A DNA stretch of 64,000 bases from the NCBI RefSeq assembly GCF_002917925.1, contig NZ_PPFE01000002.1, forward strand, positions 186,001-250,000. The letters are read 5' to 3'. Source of the stretch: Roseovarius confluentis (GTDB lineage Bacteria; Pseudomonadota; Alphaproteobacteria; Rhodobacterales; Rhodobacteraceae). Each line of letters opens with the position of its first letter. Positions within the stretch are counted from its first letter, which is position 1. Of this stretch, positions 46,810 to 55,138 are shown piece after piece. Below the pieces are notes generated by a model. The model did no database searches. It worked only from the letters and a program-made list of their open reading frames with translations, and was not told the origin of the DNA. Position numbers and translations under genes: made by a program.

Positions 46810-47982
46810 CTAAGAACCGGTTACGCCTTCTGCGAAGCGTGCGGCGGCGCGGCCCGCCCAAAGCCCTGTCGCCAGGCACGCGGTCAGTAGGTAGCCGCCG
46901 GTGGGTGCTTCCCAGTCCAGCATTTCACCGGCGGCGAAGGTGCCGGGGCGGGATGTCAGCATCAGATCTTCGGTAACGGCGTCGAAGCGCAGGCCGCCGG
47001 CGGTCGAGATCGCCTCGTCCATGGGGCGTGGGGTCTTGAGCGGGACCGGCAGGGCCTTGATCAGCGGGGCGAGGTCGTCGGGCAGGGGCCGGGCGCATTC
47101 GTTCAGGAGGGCTTGTTCCACGGGTGCGAGGCGCAGGGTTTTGCGCAGGTGGTTCGACAGGCTGGCTTTGCCGCGCGGACGGCTCAGGCGTTTTCGGAGA
47201 GCTTCTAGTGATAGATCCGGGCGCAGGTCGATCGTGAGTGCCGCGCCTTCGCGTAGCGGGCGGGAGAGGGCGTAGAGTCCGCCGCCTTCGATGCCCTTGG
47301 CGGACAGGACGATCTCGCCGCGCGAGATATGCGTGCCGGCGTGAAGCGCGATGTTCTTCAATGGCTGGCCGAAATGGCGCTGCATGTGGGACGACCAGTC
47401 GACGGTGAAGCCCATGTTGGCGGGTTGGAATGCGGCGGTCTGGGCCGGCAGACGGGCCGCCCACGCGCCATCGGAGCCGAGGCGCGCCCAGCTGGCGCCA
47501 CCGCAGGCCAGCACGGTGACCGTGGGTGTCAGCCGGTGCGGACCATCCGGCGTGTCGAACTCTACCGCATCGCCATTCCAGCCTGTCCAGCGCCAGCGGC
47601 GGTGCAGCGTCACACCCAGCCCTTCGAGGCGGGAGAGCCACGCGCGCAGGAGCGGCGAGGCTTTCATCGTGGTGGGAAAGACGCGGCCGGTTGTGCCGGT
47701 GAAGGTGGGCTGGCCCAGCGCCTCGGCCCAGCGGATGACATCGTCCGGCCCGAAGGCAGTAAGCATCGGGCGCAGGTGTGGCGCGGCTTCGGCATAGGCG
47801 GCGCGGCAGGTTTCCATATCCTCGGCCTTGGTGAGGTTGAGGCCGGATTTGCCGGCCATGAGAAATTTGCGGGCCGGGGACGGCTTGGCCTCGGCCACGG
47901 TGACGGGAACACCGGCCGAGGCGAGTGCGTCGGCGGCCATGAGACCGGCCGGCCCCGCTCCGATGACCAGCGCGTCGGTCAT
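46810..47982 (-). CDS. TIGR03862 family flavoprotein (HI0933-like)
   Basis: This encodes 390 residues. The FAD-binding motif ALVIGAGPAGLMAADALASAGVPVTVAEAKP is at the start. Further blocks GKSGLNLTKAED, TGTTGRVFPTTMKASPLLRAWL, TVLACGGASWARLGSDGAW and the C-terminal FAAGEMLDWEAPTGGYLLTACLATG identify the HI0933/TIGR03862 group. These are NAD(P)/FAD-dependent oxidoreductases of unknown substrate, perhaps acting on RNA or small molecules. It starts with an ATGA overlap with a tiny upstream frame. Confidence 0.9.
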   Translation of the reverse strand: MTDALVIGAGPAGLMAADALASAGVPVTVAEAKPSPARKFLMAGKSGLNLTKAEDMETCRAAYAEAAPHLRPMLTAFGPDDVIRWAEALGQPTFTGTTGRVFPTTMKASPLLRAWLSRLEGLGVTLHRRWRWTGWNGDAVEFDTPDGPHRLTPTVTVLACGGASWARLGSDGAWAARLPAQTAAFQPANMGFTVDWSSHMQRHFGQPLKNIALHAGTHISRGEIVLSAKGIEGGGLYALSRPLREGAALTIDLRPDLSLEALRKRLSRPRGKASLSNHLRKTLRLAPVEQALLNECARPLPDDLAPLIKALPVPLKTPRPMDEAISTAGGLRFDAVTEDLMLTSRPGTFAAGEMLDWEAPTGGYLLTACLATGLWAGRAAARFAEGVTGS

Positions 47983-48161
47983 GCGCGGGTGGGTGTCGCC
48001 GTGCCGAGCCCCATGTCATGCACGACCAGCTGCGGGAAGGGGATTTCGATGTCATGTGCCTTGAGCGCGTTCCAGATGGCGGAAAGGACCTTCAGGGTGA
48101 AGCGGTTCTTACCGTCGTCAATGCCTTGCGCGACAAACGCGGGCGGGTTGTCCCAATCCAT
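47979..48161 (-). pseudogene. Small ORF resembling the C-terminal tail of an MscS channel
   Basis: This encodes 60 residues. The part NRFTLKVLSAIWNALKAHDIEIPFPQLVVHDMG matches the end of mechanosensitive channels of the MscS family, where a helix leads into an IPFPQ strand. The channel pore and all transmembrane helices are missing. It has a GGGAG ribosome-binding site seven bases upstream of ATG and overlaps the flavoprotein start by four bases. It may be a relic that now couples translation of the flavoprotein, or a free-standing small protein. Function is unknown. Confidence 0.5.
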
Positions 48162-48234
48162 GGCAGCTCCCTTGCCATTCTTCGTGGTGCCTCCATCCTC
48201 TTGCCTGTCGTGGCAAAAAGATCAAGGAAAAGCG

Positions 48235-48528
48235 ATGGACGACCCGGTTTGTCCGCTGTGTGGGCGGTCCATCCCGCCCGAGGCCAAGCAGAGCCTGCAT
48301 CACCTGGTTCCCAAGCTGAAAGGCGGCAAGGGCGGGCCGGTCGTGCTGTTGCACCAGATCTGCCATAACGAGATCCACGGCACGCTGACAGAGGCGGAGC
48401 TGGCGCGGGACTATGCCACGGTCGAGGCGTTGCGGGCACATCCGCGCTTGGAGAAGTTCATCCGCTGGGTCGCCAAGCGCCCGCCCGGGTTTCATTCGAA
48501 AACACCGGGTGGGCGACGGAAACGTTGA
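48235..48528 (+). CDS. HNH endonuclease family protein
   Basis: This encodes 97 residues with one HNH domain. CPLCGRSIPPEAKQSLHHLVPKLKGGKGG holds the Cys pair and HH of the first part, and CHNEIHGTLTEAELAR gives the final Asn/His. It ends in a basic tail (PGFHSKTPGGRRKR). The ATG at 48235 has AAGGA six bases upstream. Small HNH proteins like this may act on DNA or RNA and are often stand-alone in Rhodobacteraceae. No partner gene suggests restriction. Confidence 0.85.
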   Translation: MDDPVCPLCGRSIPPEAKQSLHHLVPKLKGGKGGPVVLLHQICHNEIHGTLTEAELARDYATVEALRAHPRLEKFIRWVAKRPPGFHSKTPGGRRKR

Positions 48529-48585
48529 TCCTGCGCAAGGCGGGCGTGCCGGGATGCGGAATGCTTGGTGCGGGAGGATTTCACC

Positions 48586-48948
48586 ATGACAGTCAAATAT
48601 ATCGAAGATGCCGATACGAAGACCGTCGAGTTGACGGTGTCGGGAATGGTCACGCGGGAGGATTACGACCGGATCGTCGACCGGATGCAGGGCTTTATCG
48701 ACGCCCATGGGACGGTGAAGCTGATCGAGGTGATCGAGAGCCTCGACGGGTTCGAGCCCTCGGTGATCTGGCCGGGGATCAAGTTCGATTTCAGGAACCT
48801 GCGCCATATCAGCCATGTGGCGGTGGTGTCGGATATCGGCTGGATCGGGCCGGTCTCCAAGGCGGCGGGGGCGCTGATGTCGACCAAGCTGCGGACCTAT
48901 GATCTGGACGATCTGGACGAGGCGCGGGAATGGATCGCGGCAGAGTGA
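48586..48948 (+). CDS. STAS/SpoIIAA-like protein
   Basis: This encodes 120 residues of the SpoIIAA-like (STAS fold) family. VELTVSGMVTREDYDRIVDRMQGFIDAHGTVKLIEVIESLDGFEPSVIW and HVAVVSDIGWIGPVSKAAGALMSTKLRTYDLDDLDEAREWI follow the family pattern. The function is unknown, but it may bind lipid or partner proteins. The ATG at 48586 is preceded by GGGAGG. It ends 57 bp before the multicopper oxidase gene. Confidence 0.82.
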   Translation: MTVKYIEDADTKTVELTVSGMVTREDYDRIVDRMQGFIDAHGTVKLIEVIESLDGFEPSVIWPGIKFDFRNLRHISHVAVVSDIGWIGPVSKAAGALMSTKLRTYDLDDLDEAREWIAAE

Positions 48949-49005
48949 CTTGACCACGGGGCGGGATGGGCCACTCTTGCGGGCGTGGCAAACTGCGAGG
49001 GCAAG

Positions 49006-50388
49006 ATGGATCTGACACGGCGGGAGGTGTTGGCGCTGGCGGGCGGACTGGCCGGGGCGCAGGTGGTGCCGGGGCCGGTGTGGGCCGGTGAGCCGGGTCG
49101 CGTTCTGACCGCGGCGCCCGCCGAAGTGCAGTTGGCGCCCGGTGATTTCCCGAAGACGCGCGTATGGTCCTACGGCGGGCAGGTGCCGGGGCCGGTGTTG
49201 CGCCAGCGGCAGGGTGAGATGTTCGAGGCTCGGCTGGTCAACGGGTTGAAGCAGGAAACGACCGTGCATTGGCACGGGGTGCGCCTGCCCAACGAAATGG
49301 ACGGTGTGCCGGGCATGACGCAGGCGGCGGTGCGACGCGGCGAGAGCTTCGACTATCGCTTTGCCCTGCGGGATGCCGGGACGTTCTGGTACCATCCGCA
49401 CGCCAATTCGCTGGAGCAGATCTCGCGCGGGCTGGCCGGGGTGCTGGTGGTGGACGAGGCAGAGCCGCCAGAGGTGGATGCCGAGGAGATCCTGGTGCTG
49501 GACGACTGGCGGCTGACCGAGGACGCGCAACTGCATCCCGAATTCGGCAACCGGCACGACATGTCCCATGCCGGGCGGCTGGGGAATTATATCACCGTGA
49601 ACGGCGCGGGCGAGTTGCGCCGCAGCTATCCGAAGGGCGCGCGGCTGCGGGTGCGGCTGGTGAATGCGGCGACGGCACGGGTGTTCCGGCTGGTGTTCCA
49701 GGGGATGAACGCCTCGGTGGTGGCGCTGGACGCGATGCCACTCGAGGCGCCGGAGCGGATCGAACAGGTCGAGATCGGGCCGGCGCAGCGGGTGGACCTG
49801 ATCGTCGATATCACTGCCGAGACGGGCGAAGAGGCGATCATCGGATCGGTGGAGCGGGACGGCACCTATGCGACGGTGTCCGTGTCGGTCGACGGCGCGG
49901 AACAGGCCGTGCGGGAGGCGCCGCAAGCATTGCCCCCCAACGACCTGCCCGTGCTTGAGGCCGAGGGCGCGCGGCAGGTGCCGCTCGTCATGGAGGGCGG
50001 CGCGATGCGGGGCCTGCCAGAGCGCGTCATGTGGCAAGGATCGAAGATGGAGGCGCGGCCGCTCTATGAGGCGGGGCAGTTCTGGGCCTTTAACGGGCAG
50101 GCCGGGATGGACGGGGAGCCGCTGATCCAGGCTGCATTGGGCGAAACGGTGCGGGTGCCGATGGAAAACCGGACAGCTTTCTCCCATTCGATGCATCTGC
50201 ATGGGCAGCATTTCCGCGAAGTACTGCCTGAGGGCCGTGTGGGTCCGTGGCGTGATACGTTGGTGATCCATCCAGACGAGACACGCGAGATCGCCTTTGT
50301 CGCCGAGAACCCGGGCGACTGGATGTTTCATTGCCACATGGCCGCGCACCAGATGTCGGGCATGATGAATTGGATCCGGATCACGTAG
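49006..50388 (+). CDS. Multicopper oxidase
   Basis: This encodes 460 residues. A twin-arginine signal (LTRREVLALAGGLAGAQVVPGPVWA) sends the folded enzyme to the periplasm. Copper ligands are complete: HWHG (about residue 90), WYHPH (about 130), HSMHLHGQHF (about 397) and WMFHCHMAAHQMSGMM near the end, which is HCHxxxHxxxxM with an axial Met. It resembles CueO-like or laccase-like oxidases for Cu(I) or phenols. The ATG at 49006 puts the signal at the start. No copper exporter or regulator is next to it. Confidence 0.92.
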   Translation: MDLTRREVLALAGGLAGAQVVPGPVWAGEPGRVLTAAPAEVQLAPGDFPKTRVWSYGGQVPGPVLRQRQGEMFEARLVNGLKQETTVHWHGVRLPNEMDGVPGMTQAAVRRGESFDYRFALRDAGTFWYHPHANSLEQISRGLAGVLVVDEAEPPEVDAEEILVLDDWRLTEDAQLHPEFGNRHDMSHAGRLGNYITVNGAGELRRSYPKGARLRVRLVNAATARVFRLVFQGMNASVVALDAMPLEAPERIEQVEIGPAQRVDLIVDITAETGEEAIIGSVERDGTYATVSVSVDGAEQAVREAPQALPPNDLPVLEAEGARQVPLVMEGGAMRGLPERVMWQGSKMEARPLYEAGQFWAFNGQAGMDGEPLIQAALGETVRVPMENRTAFSHSMHLHGQHFREVLPEGRVGPWRDTLVIHPDETREIAFVAENPGDWMFHCHMAAHQMSGMMNWIRIT

Positions 50389-50391
50389 GTG

Positions 50392-50459
50392 CCGTTTTCC
50401 ACGCGGAAAACGGGATAGAAAATACGTATTTTCTAACCCGGAATTTACGTAAATTCCGG
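50392..50459. repeat. Three adjacent perfect palindromes in a convergent gap
   Basis: Arms: 50392-50413 CCGTTTTCC/GGAAAACGG with loop ACGC; 50416-50435 TAGAAAATAC/GTATTTTCTA; 50438-50459 CCGGAATTTAC/GTAAATTCCGG. They fill the 76-bp gap between the multicopper oxidase and crotonase genes, two to three bases apart. Each could be a hairpin in either transcript. Confidence 0.92.
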
Positions 50460-50464
50460 CCCGA

Positions 50465-51079
50465 TCAGGAGCGGCAGAGGTGCTTTATGCCTGCCGTGTG
50501 GTCGGGGGCTGCGCCGAGCACGTCGGCGGCCAGGGTGCGCGCGGTGTCGAGCAGGGCATCGGGCTCGGTCACCTCGTCGATGAGGCCCCAGTGATGCGCG
50601 GTTTCCGTGTCGATCTTCTGTCCCGCCATCAGGATCATCTTGGCCCGCGACGGGCCGATCAGCCGCGTCAGCCGCCCCGGATCGGAAGGTTGCGGCAGGA
50701 AACCCAGTTTCATCACCGGATAGAACATCCTGGTGCCCGGCACGGCGATGCGCAGATCGCAGGCCAGCACCATGCCCATGGCCCCGCCCGCGACGGTGCC
50801 GTTGAGCGCGGCAATGGTCAGGCAGGGCAGCGCCGAGAGGGCGGCAGACAGGCGTTCCCACACCGGGTCGGTCGGCAGGCCGGACTTGGCGGCCTCGAGA
50901 TCCATGCCCGCCGAGAACGCCTTGCCGCGGCCGGTCAGGACCAGTGCGCGGGCCTCGGTGGCGCCCTCGGCGATATCGGCCAACTCGGTCAGCATGGCGT
51001 AGGTCAGGGAATTGGCCTTGTCGGGCCGGTTCAGGGTGACGGTCCAGAGGCCGTCGTCGGATTTGTCGAGCTCGATCAT
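50465..51079 (-). CDS. Enoyl-CoA hydratase/isomerase (crotonase) family protein
   Basis: This encodes 204 residues, shorter than the usual 255-260 because the last helices are missing. The fold is clear (VTLNRPDKANSLTYAML, GRGKAFSAGMDLEA, LNGTVAGGAMGMVLACDLRIA). By eye, the two catalytic glutamates of crotonases are replaced: the position in FYPVMKLG that is usually Pro-Glu is Pro-Val, and the later Glu is Lys in SRAKMILMAG. Hydratase activity is therefore doubtful. It starts with an ATGA overlap with the upstream SDR gene, so they act together. Confidence 0.82.
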   Translation of the reverse strand: MIELDKSDDGLWTVTLNRPDKANSLTYAMLTELADIAEGATEARALVLTGRGKAFSAGMDLEAAKSGLPTDPVWERLSAALSALPCLTIAALNGTVAGGAMGMVLACDLRIAVPGTRMFYPVMKLGFLPQPSDPGRLTRLIGPSRAKMILMAGQKIDTETAHHWGLIDEVTEPDALLDTARTLAADVLGAAPDHTAGIKHLCRS

Positions 51080-51819
51080 TTGAGCCCTACCGCGAGACGG
51101 ATATCCTCGTTGCGCAGGCTTATGTCTTGGCCGAGCCACCCATCGGCCTCCGCCGTGCACATCCAGGCCAGCGCCCGGGCGGGCCAGTCGGGCGGGATAT
51201 GGTCGGACCAGTCGAGCTGAGCCACGGGGTTCATGCCGCTGGCCTTGATCTGGTGTTGCATGTCGGTGGCCACCGTGCCGGGCGACAGGCCCATGACGCG
51301 AATGCCGTGATCGCGGTTTTCCTTGTCGGCGGCGCGGGTCAGCATCAGTGCCGCGGCCTTGGACGCGCAGTAGTGGCTCCAGCCTTCGAGCGCGCTGGTT
51401 GCGGCGCCGGAACTGATGGTGATGATGGTGCCCGATCCGGCCTGTTTCATGACCGGCAGGGCGGCGCGCATGCCGTGGAAAACGCCCTTGAGATTGATGT
51501 CGATCACCTCGTCCCATGCGTCGGGATCGACGTCGGCGAGATGGGCTATGGGCTCGATCACGCCGGCGTTGCCGATCAGCACGTCGAGCCCGCCGAAGCG
51601 GTCGCGGGCGGCGGCCACGGCGGCGCTGACGTCGTCGTAGCGGCTGACGTCGCAGGTCACGGCCAGCGCACGATCACCGATTTCCGAGGCGATCTCCTGT
51701 ATCGCGTCGGCGCTGCGGGCGGCGAGCACCACATTGGCCCCCAGCGACGCGAAATGGCGGGCGGCGGCGGCGCCGATGCCGCGGCTGGCACCGGTGACGA
51801 GGACAGTCTTGTCTTGCAT
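51076..51819 (-). CDS. SDR family oxidoreductase
   Basis: This encodes 247 residues of a classical SDR. The cofactor loop VLVTGASRGIGAAAARH is at residues 6-22, NAG at about 84, catalytic Ser in ITISSGAAT at about 137 and the YCASK pair at about 150. The final ADGWLGQDISLRN part is normal for the family. It is the first gene of a two-gene unit with the crotonase-like gene. A ketone or alcohol of an acyl chain may be the substrate. Confidence 0.88.
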   Translation of the reverse strand: MQDKTVLVTGASRGIGAAAARHFASLGANVVLAARSADAIQEIASEIGDRALAVTCDVSRYDDVSAAVAAARDRFGGLDVLIGNAGVIEPIAHLADVDPDAWDEVIDINLKGVFHGMRAALPVMKQAGSGTIITISSGAATSALEGWSHYCASKAAALMLTRAADKENRDHGIRVMGLSPGTVATDMQHQIKASGMNPVAQLDWSDHIPPDWPARALAWMCTAEADGWLGQDISLRNEDIRLAVGLK

Positions 51820-51983
51820 GGGATTGAACCTTTTTCAGCTCTGCAGTGACGTATGTTCACGCCAGAGCTATCGCCTTGAACTGGCGAGGTCCAGCGCAAG
51901 GCCGGGATTCCCCCCCTTGACCCCGATTGCGCGACGGCGGAAGCTGGAGCAAAGCTGGGAATTTGAACACGAAAGGATTCTGC

Positions 51984-53525
51984 ATGAAAGTTTTTGGCAT
52001 GACGGGCGGCGCACGGTTTGGAACCGCGACGGCGATCGGGCTTGCGCTTGCGGCAGGCAGCGCGCAGGCGGATGTGACGCCGGCGGATGTCTGGGCGGAC
52101 TGGCAAGGATATCTGGCCGCATCGGGTTACGAGGTCAGCGGCGAAGAAAACCAGTCCGGCGACGCGCTGACGGTGTCCAATATCACGATGTCGATGGCGA
52201 TCCCCGAGGAAGACACGACGATTTCGGTCAACATGGGCGAGCTGACGTTTACCGATAACGGCGATGGCACGGTTTCGATCGCATTGCCGGCGTCGATGCC
52301 GATGAACGTGATGGTCTCGTCGCCCGATGCGGAAGATTTCAGCGTTGGTATGCAATACGACACGACAAGTCTGGAAATGACGGCGTCCGGCAACCCCGAC
52401 GACCTGCTTTACAATTACACGGCAGATGAAGTCGCCGTGATCCTGAACGACGTTACGGTCGAAGGCGAGACGATGGACCTTGGCACTGTCGAGTTCCGGA
52501 TCGCCGACGTCAGCGGCACGACGACGATGAAAATCGGCGACCTGCGCACCTCCGAACAGAAGATGACCACGGGGCCGGTGACCTATACCGTCGATATCGA
52601 CGAGCCCGAAGGCGGTGGCGGCGAGATGATGCTGAAAGGTCAGTTCGCCGGCATGACGGTCGCGGCCAACGGGGCGCTGCCGCTGGAAATGGACCCCGCC
52701 AACATGGGGGCGTCGATCGAGAACGGCTTCGACGTGGACGCGACGGTCACCTATTCCGAGGGGTCGAGCGAGTTCACGTTCGTCGATCCGCCGCAAACCA
52801 CCGAAGGCACCACCAGTTCGGACGGGGGCGAGATTACCGTTGCGCTGGGCGCCGATGGGCTGACCTATGACCTGTCGGCCAGCAACATGAACTTGAACAT
52901 GGCCGGGGGCGACATCCCGCTGCCGGTCGAGGTCGCCTTTGGCACCGCCGCGTTCAACCTGACCATGCCTGTCGCCAAGAGCGAGGACGAACAGGATTTC
53001 GCCATGGGCCTGACGCTGGGCGATTTCACCATGTCGGACATGATCTGGGGCATTTTCGACCCCGCCGGCCAGTTGCCGCATGACCCGGCGACGATCGACC
53101 TCGATCTGACCGGGACGGCCAAGCTGTTCTTCGACCTGTTCGACCCCGAGCAGATGGAAGCGGCGGAAACCGGCGAGCTGGGTGTGCCGGGCGAGCTTAA
53201 CACGCTGGACATCAACACCCTGACGGTCAGCGCCGCAGGTGCGGAATTGACCGGTGAAGGCGCGTTCACCTTCGACAATTCCGATCTGGAGACTTTCAAC
53301 GGGATGCCGGCGCCGGAGGGGTCGGTCGACCTGAGTCTGACAGGCGCGAACGGGCTTCTGGACCAGCTGATCGCCATGGGCCTTGTCCCCGAGGAACAGG
53401 CTATGGGCGTGCGTATGATGATGGGCATGTTCGCGGTTCCCGGCGAGGGAGAGGACGCGCTGAACTCGACGATCGAGGTCAAGAGCGACGGACAGGTCCT
53501 GGCGAATGGGCAGCGTCTGCGCTGA
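51984..53525 (+). CDS. DUF2125 family protein, paralogue 1
   Basis: This encodes 513 residues. It has a signal peptide (ATAIGLALAAGSAQADV) and then a long beta-rich, acidic, repetitive chain without membrane helices, so it is probably periplasmic or outer-membrane associated. It shows the DUF2125 layout. The last part, GLVPEEQAMGVRMMMGMF followed by VKSDGQVLANGQRLR, is shared with the next two genes. The ATG at 51984 with AAGGA upstream is chosen over 51927. Function is unknown. It starts a same-strand triplet with gaps of 88 and 4 bases. Confidence 0.82.
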   Translation: MKVFGMTGGARFGTATAIGLALAAGSAQADVTPADVWADWQGYLAASGYEVSGEENQSGDALTVSNITMSMAIPEEDTTISVNMGELTFTDNGDGTVSIALPASMPMNVMVSSPDAEDFSVGMQYDTTSLEMTASGNPDDLLYNYTADEVAVILNDVTVEGETMDLGTVEFRIADVSGTTTMKIGDLRTSEQKMTTGPVTYTVDIDEPEGGGGEMMLKGQFAGMTVAANGALPLEMDPANMGASIENGFDVDATVTYSEGSSEFTFVDPPQTTEGTTSSDGGEITVALGADGLTYDLSASNMNLNMAGGDIPLPVEVAFGTAAFNLTMPVAKSEDEQDFAMGLTLGDFTMSDMIWGIFDPAGQLPHDPATIDLDLTGTAKLFFDLFDPEQMEAAETGELGVPGELNTLDINTLTVSAAGAELTGEGAFTFDNSDLETFNGMPAPEGSVDLSLTGANGLLDQLIAMGLVPEEQAMGVRMMMGMFAVPGEGEDALNSTIEVKSDGQVLANGQRLR

Positions 53526-53613
53526 ACCCGACCGAGGCGAAGACATTTGCGGGGGCCGGATGATCCGGCCCTTCGTGCTTTTGACGATTGAGCTCTGATG
53601 AAAGGTGAGCCTG

Positions 53614-55134
53614 ATGACGTATTCCCGTGTTTTCCCCGTGATCCTGAGTGCTTCGGCCGTCGCGCCGGTGGCGGCGTTGGCCGACGTGACGGCCGAGGAC
53701 GTGCTGACCAACATGATGGCCCCGGCCCGGGCCTTTGGCTTCGAGGTCACTGCCGAGCCGGTGCGCGAAGGCGACAGCCTGCGGGTCGACAGCATGGTCA
53801 TGACCTATGCGCTGCCGATGGATGCGGGTGTGGCGCGGCTGAGCACGGACGGGTTCACCTTGACCGAACAGGGCGACGGCAGCGTCGCGTTGAACTATTC
53901 CGACGGGATGACGGCCGAGGTCACCTTCACTTTGCCCGACGAGGGCAAGGTGATGTCCGCGACGCTGTCCTACGAAGGCTTCGACACGCCAACCGTTGCG
54001 ACCGGAACACCGGGCCAGGTGACCTATGACGGGTCGTTCGAGAATGCGCGGTTCGCCTTGACCGACTTCACCGTGCCGGACGAAGGCGTGCTGGACGTGT
54101 CGGTCGAAGGCACTTTGACCGGGACCAGCCAATACGAGATCATCGAGGGGGATATCGTGAAGGTGTCGATGTCCACCACGTCGGACAGCATGACCTTCGA
54201 TACGAAATTCAGCGATCCGCAAGGCGCGGTGTCGAGCGGGCAGCAAAAGATGACGGGCGGGACTTCGGAAGTGGAAATGGCGATCCCGGCCGGGCAGGTT
54301 GACCTGCTGAACCTGGACGACGCGCTGCGCGCCGGGCTGATGCTTGTGGCCAAGACCGGCGGCGTGCAGGTGGACGGCACCACCGTGACGACGGTCGAGG
54401 ACATGGAGATGCGCCAGACCACCGCCTATACCATGGAGAGCAGCGATGTCGCGCTGAGCGAAGACGGGCTGTCGGTGGGCGGCGTCTATACCGATTTCGG
54501 GTTCGAGTTCGTGATGCCATCGGAGATGCCCTTTCCCATCGCGGGCCAGATCGCACGCAGTGAAGGCCAGATCACCGCGCCGGTGACCGAAACCGATGGC
54601 GCAGTGCCGGTGGAACTGCGCATGACGCTGGAAGAGGTGACGCTGGACGAGGCGATCTGGGCCCTGTTCGATGCGCAGGAACAACTGCCACGTGACCCGA
54701 TGACGGTGGTGCTGGATCTGTCTGGCGAAGCCGCGCTGAGCCGCGATCCGCTGGATATCATGCGGATGATGGAAGTGTCCCCGACCGAGGAGACACTGGG
54801 GCGGATCGAGAACGTTCAGCTGAACGAACTGGCGGTGCGCGCCGTGGGCGCGGAGGTCACCGGCAGCGGTGCTTTCGAGATCGATAACGAGGATTACGAG
54901 ACCTTCCCCGGCATGCCCGCGCCGAATGGCAGCGTCGATTTGCGCGTCGACGGTGCCAATGGCCTGATCGACACGCTGGTCGCGATGGGCCTTGTCCCCG
55001 AGGAGCAGGCCATGGGCACCCGCATGATGCTGGGCATGTTCGGCACGCCGGGCGAGGGCGAGGACGTGATCACCTCGACCATCGAGGTGACCGAGGATGG
55101 CCAGGTGCTTGCCAACGGCCAGCGGCTGCGGTGA
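53614..55134 (+). CDS. DUF2125 family protein, paralogue 2
   Basis: This encodes 506 residues. The signal peptide (VFPVILSASAVAPVAALADV) is followed by a sequence with the same plan as its neighbours. VTAEDVLTNMMAPARAFGFEVTAEPVREGDSLRVDSM at the N-terminus aligns with the other copies, and the C-terminus GLVPEEQAMGTRMMLGMF plus GQVLANGQRLR is nearly the same as in paralogue 1. The ATG at 53614 has AAGGTG at a good distance; a GTG at 53605 is an alternative. It stops 4 bp before the third copy. Confidence 0.82.
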   Translation: MTYSRVFPVILSASAVAPVAALADVTAEDVLTNMMAPARAFGFEVTAEPVREGDSLRVDSMVMTYALPMDAGVARLSTDGFTLTEQGDGSVALNYSDGMTAEVTFTLPDEGKVMSATLSYEGFDTPTVATGTPGQVTYDGSFENARFALTDFTVPDEGVLDVSVEGTLTGTSQYEIIEGDIVKVSMSTTSDSMTFDTKFSDPQGAVSSGQQKMTGGTSEVEMAIPAGQVDLLNLDDALRAGLMLVAKTGGVQVDGTTVTTVEDMEMRQTTAYTMESSDVALSEDGLSVGGVYTDFGFEFVMPSEMPFPIAGQIARSEGQITAPVTETDGAVPVELRMTLEEVTLDEAIWALFDAQEQLPRDPMTVVLDLSGEAALSRDPLDIMRMMEVSPTEETLGRIENVQLNELAVRAVGAEVTGSGAFEIDNEDYETFPGMPAPNGSVDLRVDGANGLIDTLVAMGLVPEEQAMGTRMMLGMFGTPGEGEDVITSTIEVTEDGQVLANGQRLR

Positions 55135-55138
55135 GCCG

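Noticed and set aside
47329..48234. Upstream extension of the HNH gene frame
   Set aside because: It overlaps the flavoprotein gene on the other strand; the HNH domain starts right after an ATG with a proper ribosome-binding site at 48235.
48235..48528. HNH gene as part of a restriction or defence island
   Set aside because: Neighbours are a flavoprotein, a SpoIIAA-like protein and a multicopper oxidase; no methylase, helicase or toxin-antitoxin gene is close.
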